Positions 1-12,607 of a stretch of DNA of 64,000 nt are shown here, piece after piece. The translations under genes and the position numbers were made by a program. The notes below the pieces were generated by a model that was not told the DNA's origin, made no database searches, and saw only the letters and a list, made by a program, of their open reading frames with translations. Location of the stretch: assembly GCA_051453625.1 (NCBI GenBank), contig JBOZIK010000001.1, positions 276,569,931 through 276,633,930 of the forward strand, in the 5' to 3' direction. Every line of letters begins with the position of its first letter. The stretch's first letter is position 1. Origin of the DNA: Welwitschia mirabilis (lineage: Eukaryota > Gnetophyta > Gnetopsida > Welwitschiales).

Positions 1-1611
1 TTTAAGATTAGTTATTATCCTATGTAACAAAAATAATTATTACATCTATGAAAATTGTAATATGAGGCCTACAGAGGGGTAAGTATGATATTAGACCTCA
101 GAGATAGGAAAGTATACCATTTGATCTTAGAGGTGGAAACTATCAGATTAAGACTAGAAAGAGGTAAGTATGACATTAGGCATAAGGAATAGGTAAATAT
201 TACATTAAATCTTAGAGGTAATAACTATAATGATAGGCCTAGGAAGATGCAAGTGTAATGTCAAGCCTAGGGAGTAGACAAGTATGACATTAAATCTTAG
301 AAATGGTAACTATAACAATAGTTCTAGGAAGAGGTAAATATAGCATCAAACATAAGGAATAGATAATTCTAGCATTAGATGTTACCTTTAACAACTATGT
401 TAGGTCTACAAAGATTAAAGACAATTGTGACATCAGGCCTAAGGAATAAATAACTGTAAAATCAAATCCTAGAGCTAACAACCATGATGATAGACCTAGA
501 AAGTGGTGAGTATAACATTAAGCCTAGGGACAGAAAAGTATAACATCAAATCTTAGAGGTGGTAATGATAATGATAGGCTTGGAAAAAGGCGAGCATAAA
601 ATCAACATTAGGAGATAGTAATTATGATGTCAAATCTTAGAAGTGGTAATTGTGATAATAGGTCTACAAATAGGCAACTATTATATTAGGCTTAAGGAAA
701 AAACATGTGTTACAGATCTTAGAATAGGAAACTATGAGATCAATTTTGAAAGGAGTCAAGTATAACATTAGGCCTAGGACATATGCAAGTGTGATGTAAG
801 ACATTAAACATGATAATCTATGATATCTACTTCCAACTATGACCTTGGACTTTGAGGGCCAAGTGTGACATCAACCTTTAAGTATGAAGCTAGGCTTCTA
901 TGGATAACTAAAGCATTGGACTCTAATTATAACATTAGAAATATATGGTTAAGTGTAAAATTAACCTTCAAGTAGTATGTCAGGCCTCTTTGGGCAAGTT
1001 TGACATTAGGTTTTAAATGTAACATAAGAATTATTTGGTTAAGTAGAATACCATGTTCCAACTATGATGTTAGATATTTATGGCCAAGTGTGATATTGAA
1101 CATTGGTGGTTAAGTATGCTATTGAGTTTTAACTACAAGGTTAGAATTTTATGAATAAGGATGACATTGGATTCTAATTATAACATTAGACTTTTATGAT
1201 CAAGTGTGATGTTAGAATTTAGTTAGTATAGTATAACACCAGTTTTCACTCAACCAAGTACATTGTCATACTTCATTTAATCAAGTGCGATGTTAAGTTT
1301 TAGTTAGTAAAATATGATGTTATACTTTAGTTAACCAAGTGTGATGTCAGGTTTCAAATATGATGTTAGACTTTTATGACCAAGTATGACATCATACTCA
1401 ATTAACCAAGTATAATACTAGGCTTCAGTTGATAAAGTGTAACATTATATTTTAGTTAGTCAAGTACAACATCAGGTTTCAATTGACTAAGTATGACGTT
1501 AAACTTAAGTTAATAAAACATAACATTAGTTTCAACTATAAAATTAGAATTTTAGAACTAAGTATAGCATTATACTTCAGTTGGCTAAGAGGGGTGTCAG
1601 ATTTAGTTAAT
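1..1611. repeat. Degenerate ~29-bp tandem array, left block
   Basis: From about position 50 to 1611 the sequence is a run of related monomers of roughly 27-31 bases, each with a core like AAGTATGACATTA followed by a variable tail. From 50 to about 840 three tail types alternate (GGCCTAGGGAATAGG, AAATCTTAGAGGTGGT, and AACTATGATGATAGGCCTAGGAAG), giving a higher-order period near 88 bases. From 840 to 1611 a simpler type dominates (AAGTGTGATGTTAG plus CTTTAGTTAACC or CTTTTATGGCC). There is no coding frame. The same array resumes at 14895 beyond element A. Its left edge is close to the window start, so the total length is unknown. I do not recognise the family. Confidence 0.85.
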
Positions 1612-3244
1612 TATAATGTCTTGGATTTTAATCCAAAATTATAAATGTTAATTAATGTGATGTATTTAATGCTTGTGTTCACGACTATGCACTAAATCCA
1701 AACTTTATCACATTTTACTTAAAATCTCAATATAATACTTAAGAAGAAATTACAACAAAATAATAACATAATAAAGAACAAGTCAAATTAAAATAGTATC
1801 ATGGCTAAAAGGAGAGTTACAATGTTTATAAAACATTCATAGAAAATTTACAATGATAATGCTCTTTCGCATGGTATAACTATAATTACATAAAGCATGA
1901 ACTAAGTAGTAAAGGTATCCCAAGCCATCAAAAATAAGAAATTCTTTCTCATAACCAGAATTCATGATAGTATTTAAACCTACACATATAATATGATATG
2001 AGAATTGTAAAATCATCATAATCACTAGTATGTTCATGACAAGGTATGGAATGATAGGGATTCTCAAGTGAAAAAGGGATAATAAGAATAAATTAGATAT
2101 GAGTAAGGCTTCATTTTGATTTTATCTTTCTTTATTATTATTTTATAACAAATTTTAATAATCCAATTATACACAATCTAGAAGGGATAAACAGTAAATT
2201 AGTCACATTTTTTCTATTCATCCTAAAAGTTTAGTCCCATGGCCTTGGGACTCCCTTCAGATAGTATCACTTCCTAAATTCTAAACAATGAGTTACCATA
2301 GCTACTTTTAGTTTCCTTATTTAAAAATAATCAGCCAAGGTTAATAACCAAAACAAGTTAAATCAACAATTCTTCAAATGACTTAATAAGATAAAAAGGG
2401 TTGCAATACAAGTACGTAGACAACACTAACATGAGGTGTATGTAGTCTAAACAGGTCATGAAAACTTCATCGATAGAACAATCTCATAAAATTACATAAA
2501 TATTGAAATCATTCAAAAATAAATACTATTTGATATGTAAAAGATAAGAATCATGCAAGAAAATAAAATAAAAACTAAGAATCATACAATAATGAAATGA
2601 AAACTATAAAACCATATCTAAACTAAAATGAATATTCAAAGACTCTAAAGATTCCAAGGTTCTAAGGTTTCAAGGCTTCTCCAAACTTCAAGGTTCATTA
2701 ATGAATACTTCTGAAGATACAAAATGAGAGGAGATGAGGGTATTATTTATAGTTGAGGATGTCAAATGCAAAAGAACATGAGAGTATGAAAAGACCCATT
2801 ATAAATAAGGTTGTTTAAGGTGGTGAAAGTAGTAGGGATTTCATAAATCCACTTCTTCAATTCCTTGCCAGGCCATTAAACACATTAATATCTTAGTAAT
2901 AAATAGTAATACTAATCATGCAATTATTAAAATAATAAGTAATTTTTAAAAATCATATTTAAACTATTTTTAAGTTTAAATAGACATACGTGTAGTAGTA
3001 ACAATAATTTAACAATTACAAAATCATAATTATATCATTAAGAATTTTCAACAAAGGTAATATTATGACTACTAAAAAATGTAAGGAATTATTACATGAA
3101 ATTTTAACAATCAAGTTACATCACTAGAAATTACAAAATAAATATATGAAATAATTAAACTAGATTGAGGCTCTATAACTAAAAATTTTTTTTTAATTAA
3201 ACTTTCAGGCTAAGCCTTTAAACCTTGAAAGTCTGGACATGATA
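1612..3244 (-). repeat. Element A 3' LTR
   Basis: This 1633-base repeat matches 12608-14894 throughout, from the TTTTAATCCAAAA motif near 1624 to the AAACTTTCAGGCTAAGCC motif near 3200. The outermost TG has become TA (TATAATGTC at 1612 against TGTAACATC at 12608). On the minus strand it is preceded by a weak purine-rich stretch (complement of 3245-3258), the expected place for a polypurine tract. It contains a short open frame (complement of 1837-2067) with no similarity I recognise, treated as chance. Confidence 0.85.
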
Positions 3245-6200
3245 TTACTCCAACTCTTAAGAGGTGTTGTCCTTGAAACTTAATCTATGATACATATATT
3301 TTATACTTTTAATGGGCTTCTCTTTCTATCTCTCTAACTTGTTGTACTTTCATAGTTGAATTATCTTCCTTTAAAACCATATAAATTTTTGATTAAGTTG
3401 AAATGTTATCTTTAGGATTACTAAATAAAAATATTAATCATTATAATAATACCAATCATTTTTTGTATCTAATATGATCAAGGCTTTAGAAATTCTCTTT
3501 AGTTTTAAATCTTATTTTACTACAAATTTTATACCTAAATATATTGTATAATGTATTAGTAGTTATTATAGTATTTTCTTGTAGGAGTTCTATTTCCTTC
3601 AACCACTTATAGTTTGTTTTAATCTACAAAGTCTTAGTAACATCTTAAAGATAGATCAATGTACCTCATATCACATCCTGGGACTAATTCAACATACCCC
3701 TCTTAATGTAAGTAAGCTTTTATTATGTACTAAAGTCTCTAGTTATTCAATTTATCATGTAATTTCAAACTCCATAGTTCATTATTTGGTGTTGAAGTTT
3801 AACATTTATAAATACCAATATGTTTTAACTAAGAAATCTATTATATCTCACTAGTTATGAACAAGTATTAAGTCAACTACATTATGTAACTTGTTCTATA
3901 TACTAAAAAATATTGTACAAATTTGTTTAAAAATTGGCATTATACATGTTTTTGAAAATAATTAACCTTAAGAAAATCTAATTTATAAGGAAAAGCATCA
4001 TGTAACATAATAATCACTTGAAATGTTAATCTCTTATAAATATCAAATTTCAAAGATTACATTCCCTTCCTTATGATAATGATTCAAGCTAATATACTAT
4101 TACTTTCCTGTCATTGATATTATAGTGGGATATAGTCATAGATATTTATCAAATCAGTTATGCATGTGATATAAACTGTTCAAGTTACCCTCTCTAGAGA
4201 AATGACAAAGTTTATAAAGATTAATAATGTTCTCATAATTCTGCAAAATTTCGAGTAGCATAGTCTCCTATTGAATTAACATCAATTACATAGTTTTTAC
4301 CCTAGTTCAACTGATGTTTTTCTCTAATCATCTAGAAGCCATGCACATCTCACATCTTTACACTTTTGCTTATGTTGCAAAGAAATCAACCCTATTTTTG
4401 ATTTTTAATTCGCAAAGGAAACCATGAATCTTATTATATTAAATAACTTTTCTAGTAGTGTTTTAACTAAATTATCCTATTTTATTTCAAAATGTATGAT
4501 ACTAACTATCCTGTAAGTGAATAAGTACAAGTAGTTTGAGCATGCGATTTCTTTATGTATATTTCTTTTTTGTTCATGTGTTTACCATTTTCAGATCTAG
4601 TTGACTGTTTTTACTTTTAAGTTCTAAGGAAATTTGTGCATTAACTTAGCCTTAAAATCTTTAATCTTTTGATCTCTATGTTGCCACTCTTGTCACCCCT
4701 TGGCTAACTTACTTACACTAACTATGAATCTAGGTTTTTTATTTTAGAGTCGTTTTATAGAAATAAATCTTACTGATAATTAAATTTTTAGCATTTGTTG
4801 AGCCTTGGTGTGACCTATTTTCAAATCTTAAGGACTCACTAATAGCAGTGATGACATGAAGTCCATGACTCCAGTTGAGGGATGTTAGCTAGCCACCACT
4901 CTGGTCGAGGGGAGTTAGTTAACAACATAGGAGGAGAGTGCTTTGATCATAAGACATGCTACGCATCTCAACCTAAATAGAGCTTAAGTCCTTCAACTTC
5001 TCTAAAGGCTAGAGATAGAAATATGTGTTACCCATCCAAGCCCTTTGAAGTATCAATTTATGTTCTCTCCAATAAAAATCTCGGCATCAATGATAAGCGC
5101 CATTTTCCTATAGCAAGGGTGATAAAGGAGTAATTGGAAATTCACATGAAATTAAATCTATCAACATAAGTATGTATAATTTAGAATCTTTCAGCTCTAT
5201 GCATTCAATTTAATCACAAACTCACTTATTTCTTTATTGGTATGGTTCTCATATTCTTCCTTAGAATATCAACCGAAGACAATTTCATAACATCAACCTG
5301 ACAATTATTTTATACTATACAATTACTAATATAGCTTCTCAATAAGAGCTAGCTTTTAGAGATTCCTATAACTAGCTATGCTACTCCATTTTACTTGTTT
5401 ACTTCTACTAAGAAAATTCATTAATTAGTAAGAGACATAGAAGATTAGTTATTCATTTTTCTCTCCTAAATCGCTTGTTTATTATTCATTACTCTCTGTG
5501 CAGCTGGTTTTACAACCTCATCTTGATCACTATAAAAAATGTCAAGGTGTGTCACCTAAGAAAGGAACATGACATCTGATGGTATTGGAAGTTCTCATCT
5601 ACTATATTTAAGGAATTACTTTCTCTATACCAACCTCTACCAAATGCTTAAAAGGATATAGCATGATAAAATTTTGAAATATTTTCCTAGTTCAGGACCC
5701 TAAACACTATCCATAAGTATGAATTTTTACAAAACAATTTCAAAGATGCTAAAATCACATGCAGAGATCCCTGTGTGCCTTGGCATAACAAGAATTGCAT
5801 GATCTAAGGACTTACGTCCTATTAATATCAGCTCCCCATGGATAGGAACCCTCACTGAATAAAGTATAAAAGACTCCCTTAAAAGATATGAATCTGGAAT
5901 TCCCAAAGACTAGAAGGTTCACTGAGTTGGCTTATATGAGATGAGTTGAAGTTTGTACAAGGAATGAAAAAGAGGTTAATTTATAATAACAAAGCATTTA
6001 TCAGAAACTTATCTAATCCAGGAATTCTATAGTTGACAAACGACATCATTTTCTAGAGTCTATGACTGGCTAATTCATTTGAAAGTATTGACTTAGGCCA
6101 CACTTACTTCTCATTAATCTCTAGGCAATGACATGCTTGATGACATTCTAGATAATTCTAGTGGGTCTGTGATAGAACTTATGAGGCATTATTCATTTAA

Positions 6201-6675
6201 CAACATCCTTCTAGGATTTGAAACTACTATGGATCAGAAACTAACAAAGAATTCATGGAGAAGTTACCTTTGCAAAAGAAATCGGAATTCATGAACACTT
6301 CATGAACTATGTGAGATGTTCAAATGACCAGTAGTAACATACACTAGTGACCCATTCTAACTTTTCATGTCAATTCATATTTTAAATTTTCAAAGGCACA
6401 TTTAAGCTTCAGAGTCCCTTCTCTTTAGCCATGAGGCTGGGTTATGGTTTCTAGAACATTAGAAGAAATAACTATATGGAAATAAGAATCACTAATAACA
6501 GATCTCATGAAAGCCTTAATACACAGTGGAAAAGTTGAGAGATCTTCACGTAGGCTTGTATGGATGTTAAATTCACCATTGCTCAATCGATATGCTTTAA
6601 GTTTCTCATATTCAATACATAACATTATCCAATATAATAGAAATATTGATAATACAAATGAAAACTTACCTTGGG
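3245..6675 (-). other. Element A interior, 3' part, unrecognised
   Basis: About 3.4 kb of AT-rich sequence with stops in all frames. On the complement of about 4180-4560 a decayed stretch resembles the zinc-binding N-terminal part of a gypsy integrase (a frame reading DFFAT, then RCEMCMASR after stops), but the match is weak and I do not rely on it. The open frame at 6507-6701 runs into the tandem repeat and looks like chance. No protease, RT or integrase catalytic motif could be placed. Confidence 0.3.
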
Positions 6676-9600
6676 ATAGAGATAATGAACCACCTATTTA
6701 GAGAATGTACCTGAAGCAGATGGTTCATTACCTTAATAAAAGATTATTACAAAGCAAGGAGGAATACAAATGATGGTAGAAAAGAAGGCATGTGTTTAAC
6801 CAACTATAAAAAATGGACAATATGAAGTCAGATCATATTCACTAACATTCCTCTTCCCCTCCCTACATATGCAGTGCTTCATTTGAAATGGTATTTACTT
6901 AAAGTCAAGGTAGCAATGTGTATATCGACTTTGCATGAATCAAAGACCTCAATCCTCTATGAAGATTGGTTGGAGTTTTAGAGGAAGTTGTAGGTGATAT
7001 GTTAGAAGATCATCTTACATAAGATAAAAGGGGAGCCTTAGAGGCATATCATTCCTTTCTTCAAAAACTAGAAAGCAAGATCAACATGGTTCAAGAGAGC
7101 AAGTATTCAGCTGATGGAAGGAGTGCTAGCACGATACCTAGAGGTCCGGTAGAAGCCAAGGAGCAAAGGGAAGTTCATTATCTCTTCCCAATAGGTATTC
7201 CTAAACTTTCAAATAGTCATATTCGTAGAAATGCCTTTTCACCCCCTTGGGGCATGGGGATGAAAATAGTAAATCATTATTTGATACAATCATGATGCAC
7301 TTTTAAACTTGTGGTCATTCATTTCACATTTCTAAAAGCATTAAACCTATGGCAAAGAGACAATATTCCTTACTTCTTCCTCCAAGTTCTCAAAAGAAAA
7401 GATAAATCTAGATACTCAAGTCTGGTTATGGCCATTTGAAGGGTAGCAAAGGTGGGTTAAGAAACCTCTTGAGATGTTACCCCTAACAATCAAGGACAGA
7501 GATAATGAACCACCTATTTAGAAAATGTACCTGAAGCAGACAGTTTGTTACCTTANNNNNNNNNNNNNNNNNNNNNNNNNNNNNNNNNNNNNNNNNNNNN
7601 NNNNNNNNNNNNNNNNNNNNNNNNNNNNNNNNNNNNNNNNNNNNNNNNNNNNNNNGGAGCCTTAGATGCATATCATACCTTTCTTCAAGAACTAGAAAGC
7701 AAGATCAACATGGTTCAAGAGAGCAAGTATGTAGCTGATGGAAGGAGTGCTAGCCCGATACCTAGAGGTCCGGTAGGATCCAAGGAGTAAAGGGAAGTTT
7801 ATTGCCTCTTCCCCATAGGTATTCCTAAACTTTCAAGTAGTCATATTCATAGAAATTCCTTTTCACCCCCTTGGGGCATGGGGATGAAAATAGTTGATCA
7901 TTATTTGATACAATCATGATGCACTTTCAAACTTGTGATCATTCATTTCACATTTCTAAAAGCATTGAACCTATGGCAAAGAGACAAGATTCCCTACTTC
8001 TTCCTCCAAGTTCTCAAAAGAAATGATAAATCTAGATACTCAGGTCTAGTTATGGCCATTTGAAGGGTAGCAAAGGTGGGTCAAGAAACCTCTTGAGATG
8101 TTATCCCTATCAATCAAGGATAGAGATAATGAATCACCTATTTAGAGAGTGTACCTGAAGCAGACGGTTCGTTACCTTAATAAAAGATTATTATAAAGTA
8201 AGGAAGGAATATAGATGATGGCAGAAAGAAGGCATGCATCTAAAAAACTAGTAAATATGAAAAATATGAAATCAAATCATATTTACTAATGCCCCTCTTC
8301 CCCTCCCTACATATATAGNNNNNNNNNNNNNNNNNNNNNNNNNNNNNNNNNNNNNNNNNNNNNNNNNNNNNNNNNNNNNNNNNNNNNNNNNNNNNNNNNN
8401 NNNNNNNNNNNNNNNNNNNNNNNNNNNNNNNNNNNNNNNNNNNNNNNNNNNNNNNNNNNNNNNNNNNNNNNNNNNNNNNNNNNNNNNNNNNNNNNNNNNN
8501 NNNNNNNNNNNNNNNNNNNNNNNNNNNNNNNNNNNNNNNNNNNNNNNNNNNNNNNNNNNNNNNNNNNNNNNNNNNNNNNNNNNNNNNNNNNNNNNNNNNN
8601 NNNNNNNNNNNNNNNNNNNNNNNNNNNNNNNNNNNNNNNNNNNNNNNNNNNNNNNNNNNNNNNNNNNNNNNNNNNNNNNNNNNNNNTACAGAGTAAGGAA
8701 GGGATATAGACAATGGCAAAAAGAAGGCATGCATCTGACCAACTCGCAAATATGGAAAATATGGAGTCAGATCCTATTTACTAATGCCCCTCTTTTCCTC
8801 CCTACATATACAGTGCTTCATTTGAAATGGTATTTACTTAAAGTCAAGGCAGCAATGGGTGTATCTCCTCTACATGAACCAAAGACCTTGATCCTCTATG
8901 AAGATTGGTTGAAGCTTTAGAGGAAGCTGTAGGTGATATGTTAGAAGACCCTCTTACATAAGCTAAAAGGAATGCCTTAGATGCATAACATTCCTTTCTT
9001 TAAGAACTAGAAAGCAAGATCAACATGATTCAAGAGAGCAAGTTTTCAGTTGATGGAAGGAGTACTAGCCCAATACCTAGAGGTCCAGTAGAAGCTAGGG
9101 AGTAAAGGGAATCTTATTACTTCTTCCCAATAGGTATCCCAAAACTTTCAAGCAATCATATTCATAGAAATGCCTTTTCATCCCCTTGGGGCTTGAGGAT
9201 GGAAATGGTAGATCATTATTTGATACAATCATGATGCACTTCCAAACTTGTGAGTATTCTTTTCACATTTCTAAAAGCATTGAACCTATGGCAAAGAGTC
9301 AGGATTCCCTACTTATTCCTCCAAGTTCTTAAAAGAAAAGATAAATCTAGACACTCAGGTCTGGTTATGGCCATTTGGAGGGTAGCAAAGGTGGGTTAAG
9401 AGACCCCTCGAGGTGCCCCCCCAACAATCAAGAATAGAGATAATGAACCACCTAATTAGAGAATGTACCTGAAGCAAACAGTTCATTACCTTAATAAAAT
9501 ATTATTACAAAGTAAGGAAGGAATACAGATGATAGTAGAAAGAAGGCATGCATCTGACCAACTAGCAAATATGGAAAATATGGAATCAGGTCATATTTAC

Positions 9601-9920
9601 TAACTTCCCTCTTCCCCTCCATACATATACAGTGCTTTGTTTGAAATGGTATTTAATTAAGCTTAAGGTAGTAATGGGTGTATCTCCTTTGCATAAACCA
9701 CCTATTTAGACAATGTACCTAAAGCAGACAGTTCATTACCTTAAGAAAATATTATTACAAAGCAAGGAAGGAATACAAACAATGGCAAAAAGAAGGCCTG
9801 CATCTGATCAACTAGCAAATATGGAAAATATGGAATCAGATCATATTTACTAATGCCCGTCTTCTCCTCCCTACATATATAGTGCTTTGTTTGAAATGGT
9901 ATTTAATTAAAGTTAAGGAC
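6676..9920. repeat. ~0.8-kb tandem repeat inside element A
   Basis: The phrase GAGATAATGAACCACCTATTT recurs at about 6680, 7500, 8122 and 9434, with partial restarts near 9690 and 9915. The complete first unit is ~817 bases. The second and third are interrupted by N runs (7556-7655 and 8319-8686), the latter probably hiding most of a unit. The last two are cut to ~265 and ~220 bases, each joined to the next unit at a 7-8 base shared word (TGAACCA-like and TCAAGGACA-like), suggesting slippage or illegitimate recombination. One frame stays open in several units, but unit differences are mostly amino-acid replacements, so it is probably not coding. Confidence 0.85.
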
Positions 9921-10849
9921 AGAGATAATGACTATCTATGTCTCTTATTGAGTATTAAAGATTCATCCTTTGCACTTTCTATGTCTCTTAGTCTTGTGTT
10001 GCTCTGTGCCAGGGATGAGAACATTTTGCTATATGTGTTGATATTTAAATTACTGAAGCTACTCTTCACTGGTCCCGATGTCCCATTGTGGAACAACAGA
10101 GGTGTGCTTAATATAATGATGCACATGGGGCTGGTTGAATTCATATGTTACTAGTTGCATAGAGCACTACACCATCACTGACTTTAAAATCTCTACCATT
10201 TGCATCATCTTTCTCTTGTCAAGACAACTTCTGCTTGTTTATACCACTCTATGACCTCCTCTGTAAAATCCTCGACTCTCTTTGGAAATGAGTGTTCATT
10301 GTATGACTAAATGAAGGCTGAGACAAAAAGGTTGACTACATATATCTTAAGCATCTAACAGGACCTCTATTGATATTTCATACTTGTCTAGGTTTTGCGT
10401 CATTTATAGGGGGACCATACAATCTAACCACATAGTACATATGGATGTTATGGCCTTTGGCTTAGATCATCTAGCTTTTGCTTGGTGCCTTTAGAAAAAA
10501 TTTCGTTAAGAGAAAAACTAAATGGGTGGTAAGGATCATTCCAAGGTATGCCTCACAAGTAAAATTTCAATTACTAGAGCGCATGGACATGGATACTTTC
10601 GTATGTGACAGCAAGAAATTTATTGCTAAGCGATTGAAGTCAAAGCTAAGGAAGGCATTTCTTATGTGGTTCTTGAAGTACTATTTCTGCATTGACCTAG
10701 CCAATTCCACCCACATTAGAGTTATTTGTTAATGGTTGGTTATTAGGTTACAATATTCACCCATCCCATAAATCTGAGATTAAACTTTTGACAAAATCAA
10801 AATAAAATTGAAAGTGTAGACTCTGTCCTAATACCAATGTCCATTCTTA
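9921..10849. other. Unrecognised interior of element A
   Basis: After the last truncated tandem unit the sequence becomes unique. Short open frames exist on both strands (9882-10154 plus, 9932-10144 minus, 10478-10732 plus), the last basic (many K and R). None matches a family I know. Base composition is less AT-extreme than the flanks. Confidence 0.3.
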
Positions 10850-11640
10850 CATCGTCAGCACTCCATTGCATTACACCACTTTGTCCCGCACCAGCGCGTG
10901 TGAAGGGATTGTGAAAGCACAGCATCCTCCTAAGCAACTTGTCGATACAGGAACTGATGAATTGATGAGGACAAAGAATATATAAGATGACGTGGCATTA
11001 TTATGTGTTCAGGTTACTCTAATTTGGAGAATTAGAGGAGATAGAAAGATAGAGAAGAAGACATATAAAAGATTCCTTCAAAGGCTTACAAGATTTAAGC
11101 AGCTGCAAATGTCTAGCACGCATAATGCTTTGCTTACCAGATCAATTCCCAATAGAGTATTCAACACAGAAATTGTTCTTGTGAAATGAGTAAATAGAAA
11201 ATAAGCAACTATAGTTACAGGAATTAAGTGGTTTTGTCTGAACATTCATTTACAGCTGAGCTCATCTTATTCAGTTTCATAAGCTGAATGAACTGACACA
11301 AGTTCTTGCAAGCTTTTTCAGAGTCAAAGAGACGCGAGATGGTGGGTGCATTACTGATAGAACAGAAGGCAGAACTCTGACTGAGAGGGCTGAAGGTTAC
11401 TACATTAGGACATCTGGTTTTGTGGAGTCGGCTAACTAGTCTTAAGTGATTCCATGGAGAGCGTCAAGAAGACTTCGGCCACAGTTATTGCTGATTTGTC
11501 ATGGTTCATTTTGTGCTTTGGTTTGAGCTTTCAGTTGATGTCTGTGGAAAGTTATTGCTGATTTATTTACAGCGAGGACATTCTTCCAAAATTCAAATGT
11601 TTGCTTGCAATTGCAGTCAATAGATCTAATTTTTAATTGG
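10850..11640. other. Low-AT island, possible captured host fragment
   Basis: This stretch is clearly less AT-rich than its surroundings, keeps CG dinucleotides (GCACCAGCGCGTGTG near 10888, GACGCGAGATGG near 11330), and resembles transcribed-gene sequence rather than decayed repeat. The frame at 10992-11189 begins near VALLCVQ, vaguely like the end of a receptor-kinase domain, but the likeness stops after seven residues. No splice structure or domain can be proposed. It could be a captured fragment carried by element A, a later insertion, or simply less decayed element sequence. Confidence 0.3.
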
Positions 11641-12590
11641 TGAACTATGGGTTACCTTTTAAAATATAATTTAAAAGAATTTGAAGATGGGTTTCTTACT
11701 ATTTGTGGTATCCTAGTGTTTGATGAGAATAATCTACATAAGTATAAAACCATTCACTAACTTATAAATTACATTTATGCCCTAATCTTATAATTGGGGA
11801 GGAAATCTCCGCTTTTTATTTTTAAAAAATGGTCATCTCAATTTCCCAAGTGAAATTTCATCACGATATGGAATATTTCAGAGTAAGTCATATGCTTATA
11901 ATTCCTTCTTACTATACCCTGCTAATAACATGCTGATGTTGGCATACATTTTGTCATTTTCCTTTGTTATAAAGTATCGAGTCTTAATGTAACATAATTT
12001 AGTATGTCATGTTCTTCTAAAAAATATCTCTACAACCTAGATTATTCCAAAAGTTTTTTATCATCTTATTCAACTAAGACCACAATCCTAGGCTTCGATA
12101 TTACTATCCGATAAAGGAACCTAATGAATTGAAAAATTCATGTTTGGTTTTGAATTAGAGGCATTCTTATGGAGAATTTTCTATCTAAGAAAAACTATTT
12201 TCAAACACTCAACAAACCTCATAGAAAAAAATCTTCGTTTTTTTAAGGGAGTATAAAGATATATTTCCTATCTTGATTCTATAAACGGACGCAAATAAAT
12301 GCATAGTTTTTCTTCTTTGGAAAGACAAAGAAAATTCACCACCACTTTTTTAGATCCACGTGCTAGTACGCAACACCCCATTAACCACTTTGGCATTGAC
12401 CTAGGAATATAGAGTGTTTTTCNNNNNNNNNNGTACTATACCAACCATTTTTTACTTTTTCCAGTAATTATTTATTTACCTAAAACAAAATATCCTCAGT
12501 ATGGCTATCAAAATCATGAGCATCCATATGCAAGTTCCAGATCAACTTACAACAACTTAACGACTGTTATGTCTAGTGAAATTACAAACC
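11641..12590. other. 5' interior (leader) of element A
   Basis: AT-rich sequence between the island and the primer site; in element orientation this is the leader downstream of the 5' LTR. No reading frame of note. A 10-base N run lies at 12423-12432. Confidence 0.4.
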
Positions 12591-12605
12591 TGGGCTCTGA
12601 TACCA
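12591..12605 (-). other. Primer binding site, initiator tRNA-Met (element A)
   Basis: On the minus strand this reads TGGTATCAGAGCCCA, the form used by many plant LTR elements to pair with the 3' end of initiator tRNA-Met. It is two bases inside the LTR edge at 12608, the usual spacing, and fixes the orientation of element A. Confidence 0.9.
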
Positions 12606-12607
12606 AA

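Noticed and set aside
1-1611. CRISPR-like array
   Set aside because: There are no identical repeats separated by unique spacers; monomers are contiguous and diverged, in plant DNA.
7086-7790. Open frame conserved between units of the ~0.8-kb repeat (KINMVQESK, ADGRSAS)
   Set aside because: Comparing units, nearly all base differences change the amino acid and one unit has a stop in the middle, so there is no sign of selection on a protein.
8240-8749. Long open frames across N runs (also 12857-13421, 22036-22659, 28065-28837, 48039-49115, 57262-57814)
   Set aside because: Their length comes from N bases with no stop codons; only short real sequence supports them. The exception is the RT start at 49030-49115, kept on motif evidence.
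10992-11189. Possible receptor-kinase tail (VALLCVQ)
   Set aside because: Seven residues only, followed by unrelated sequence; insufficient for a call.
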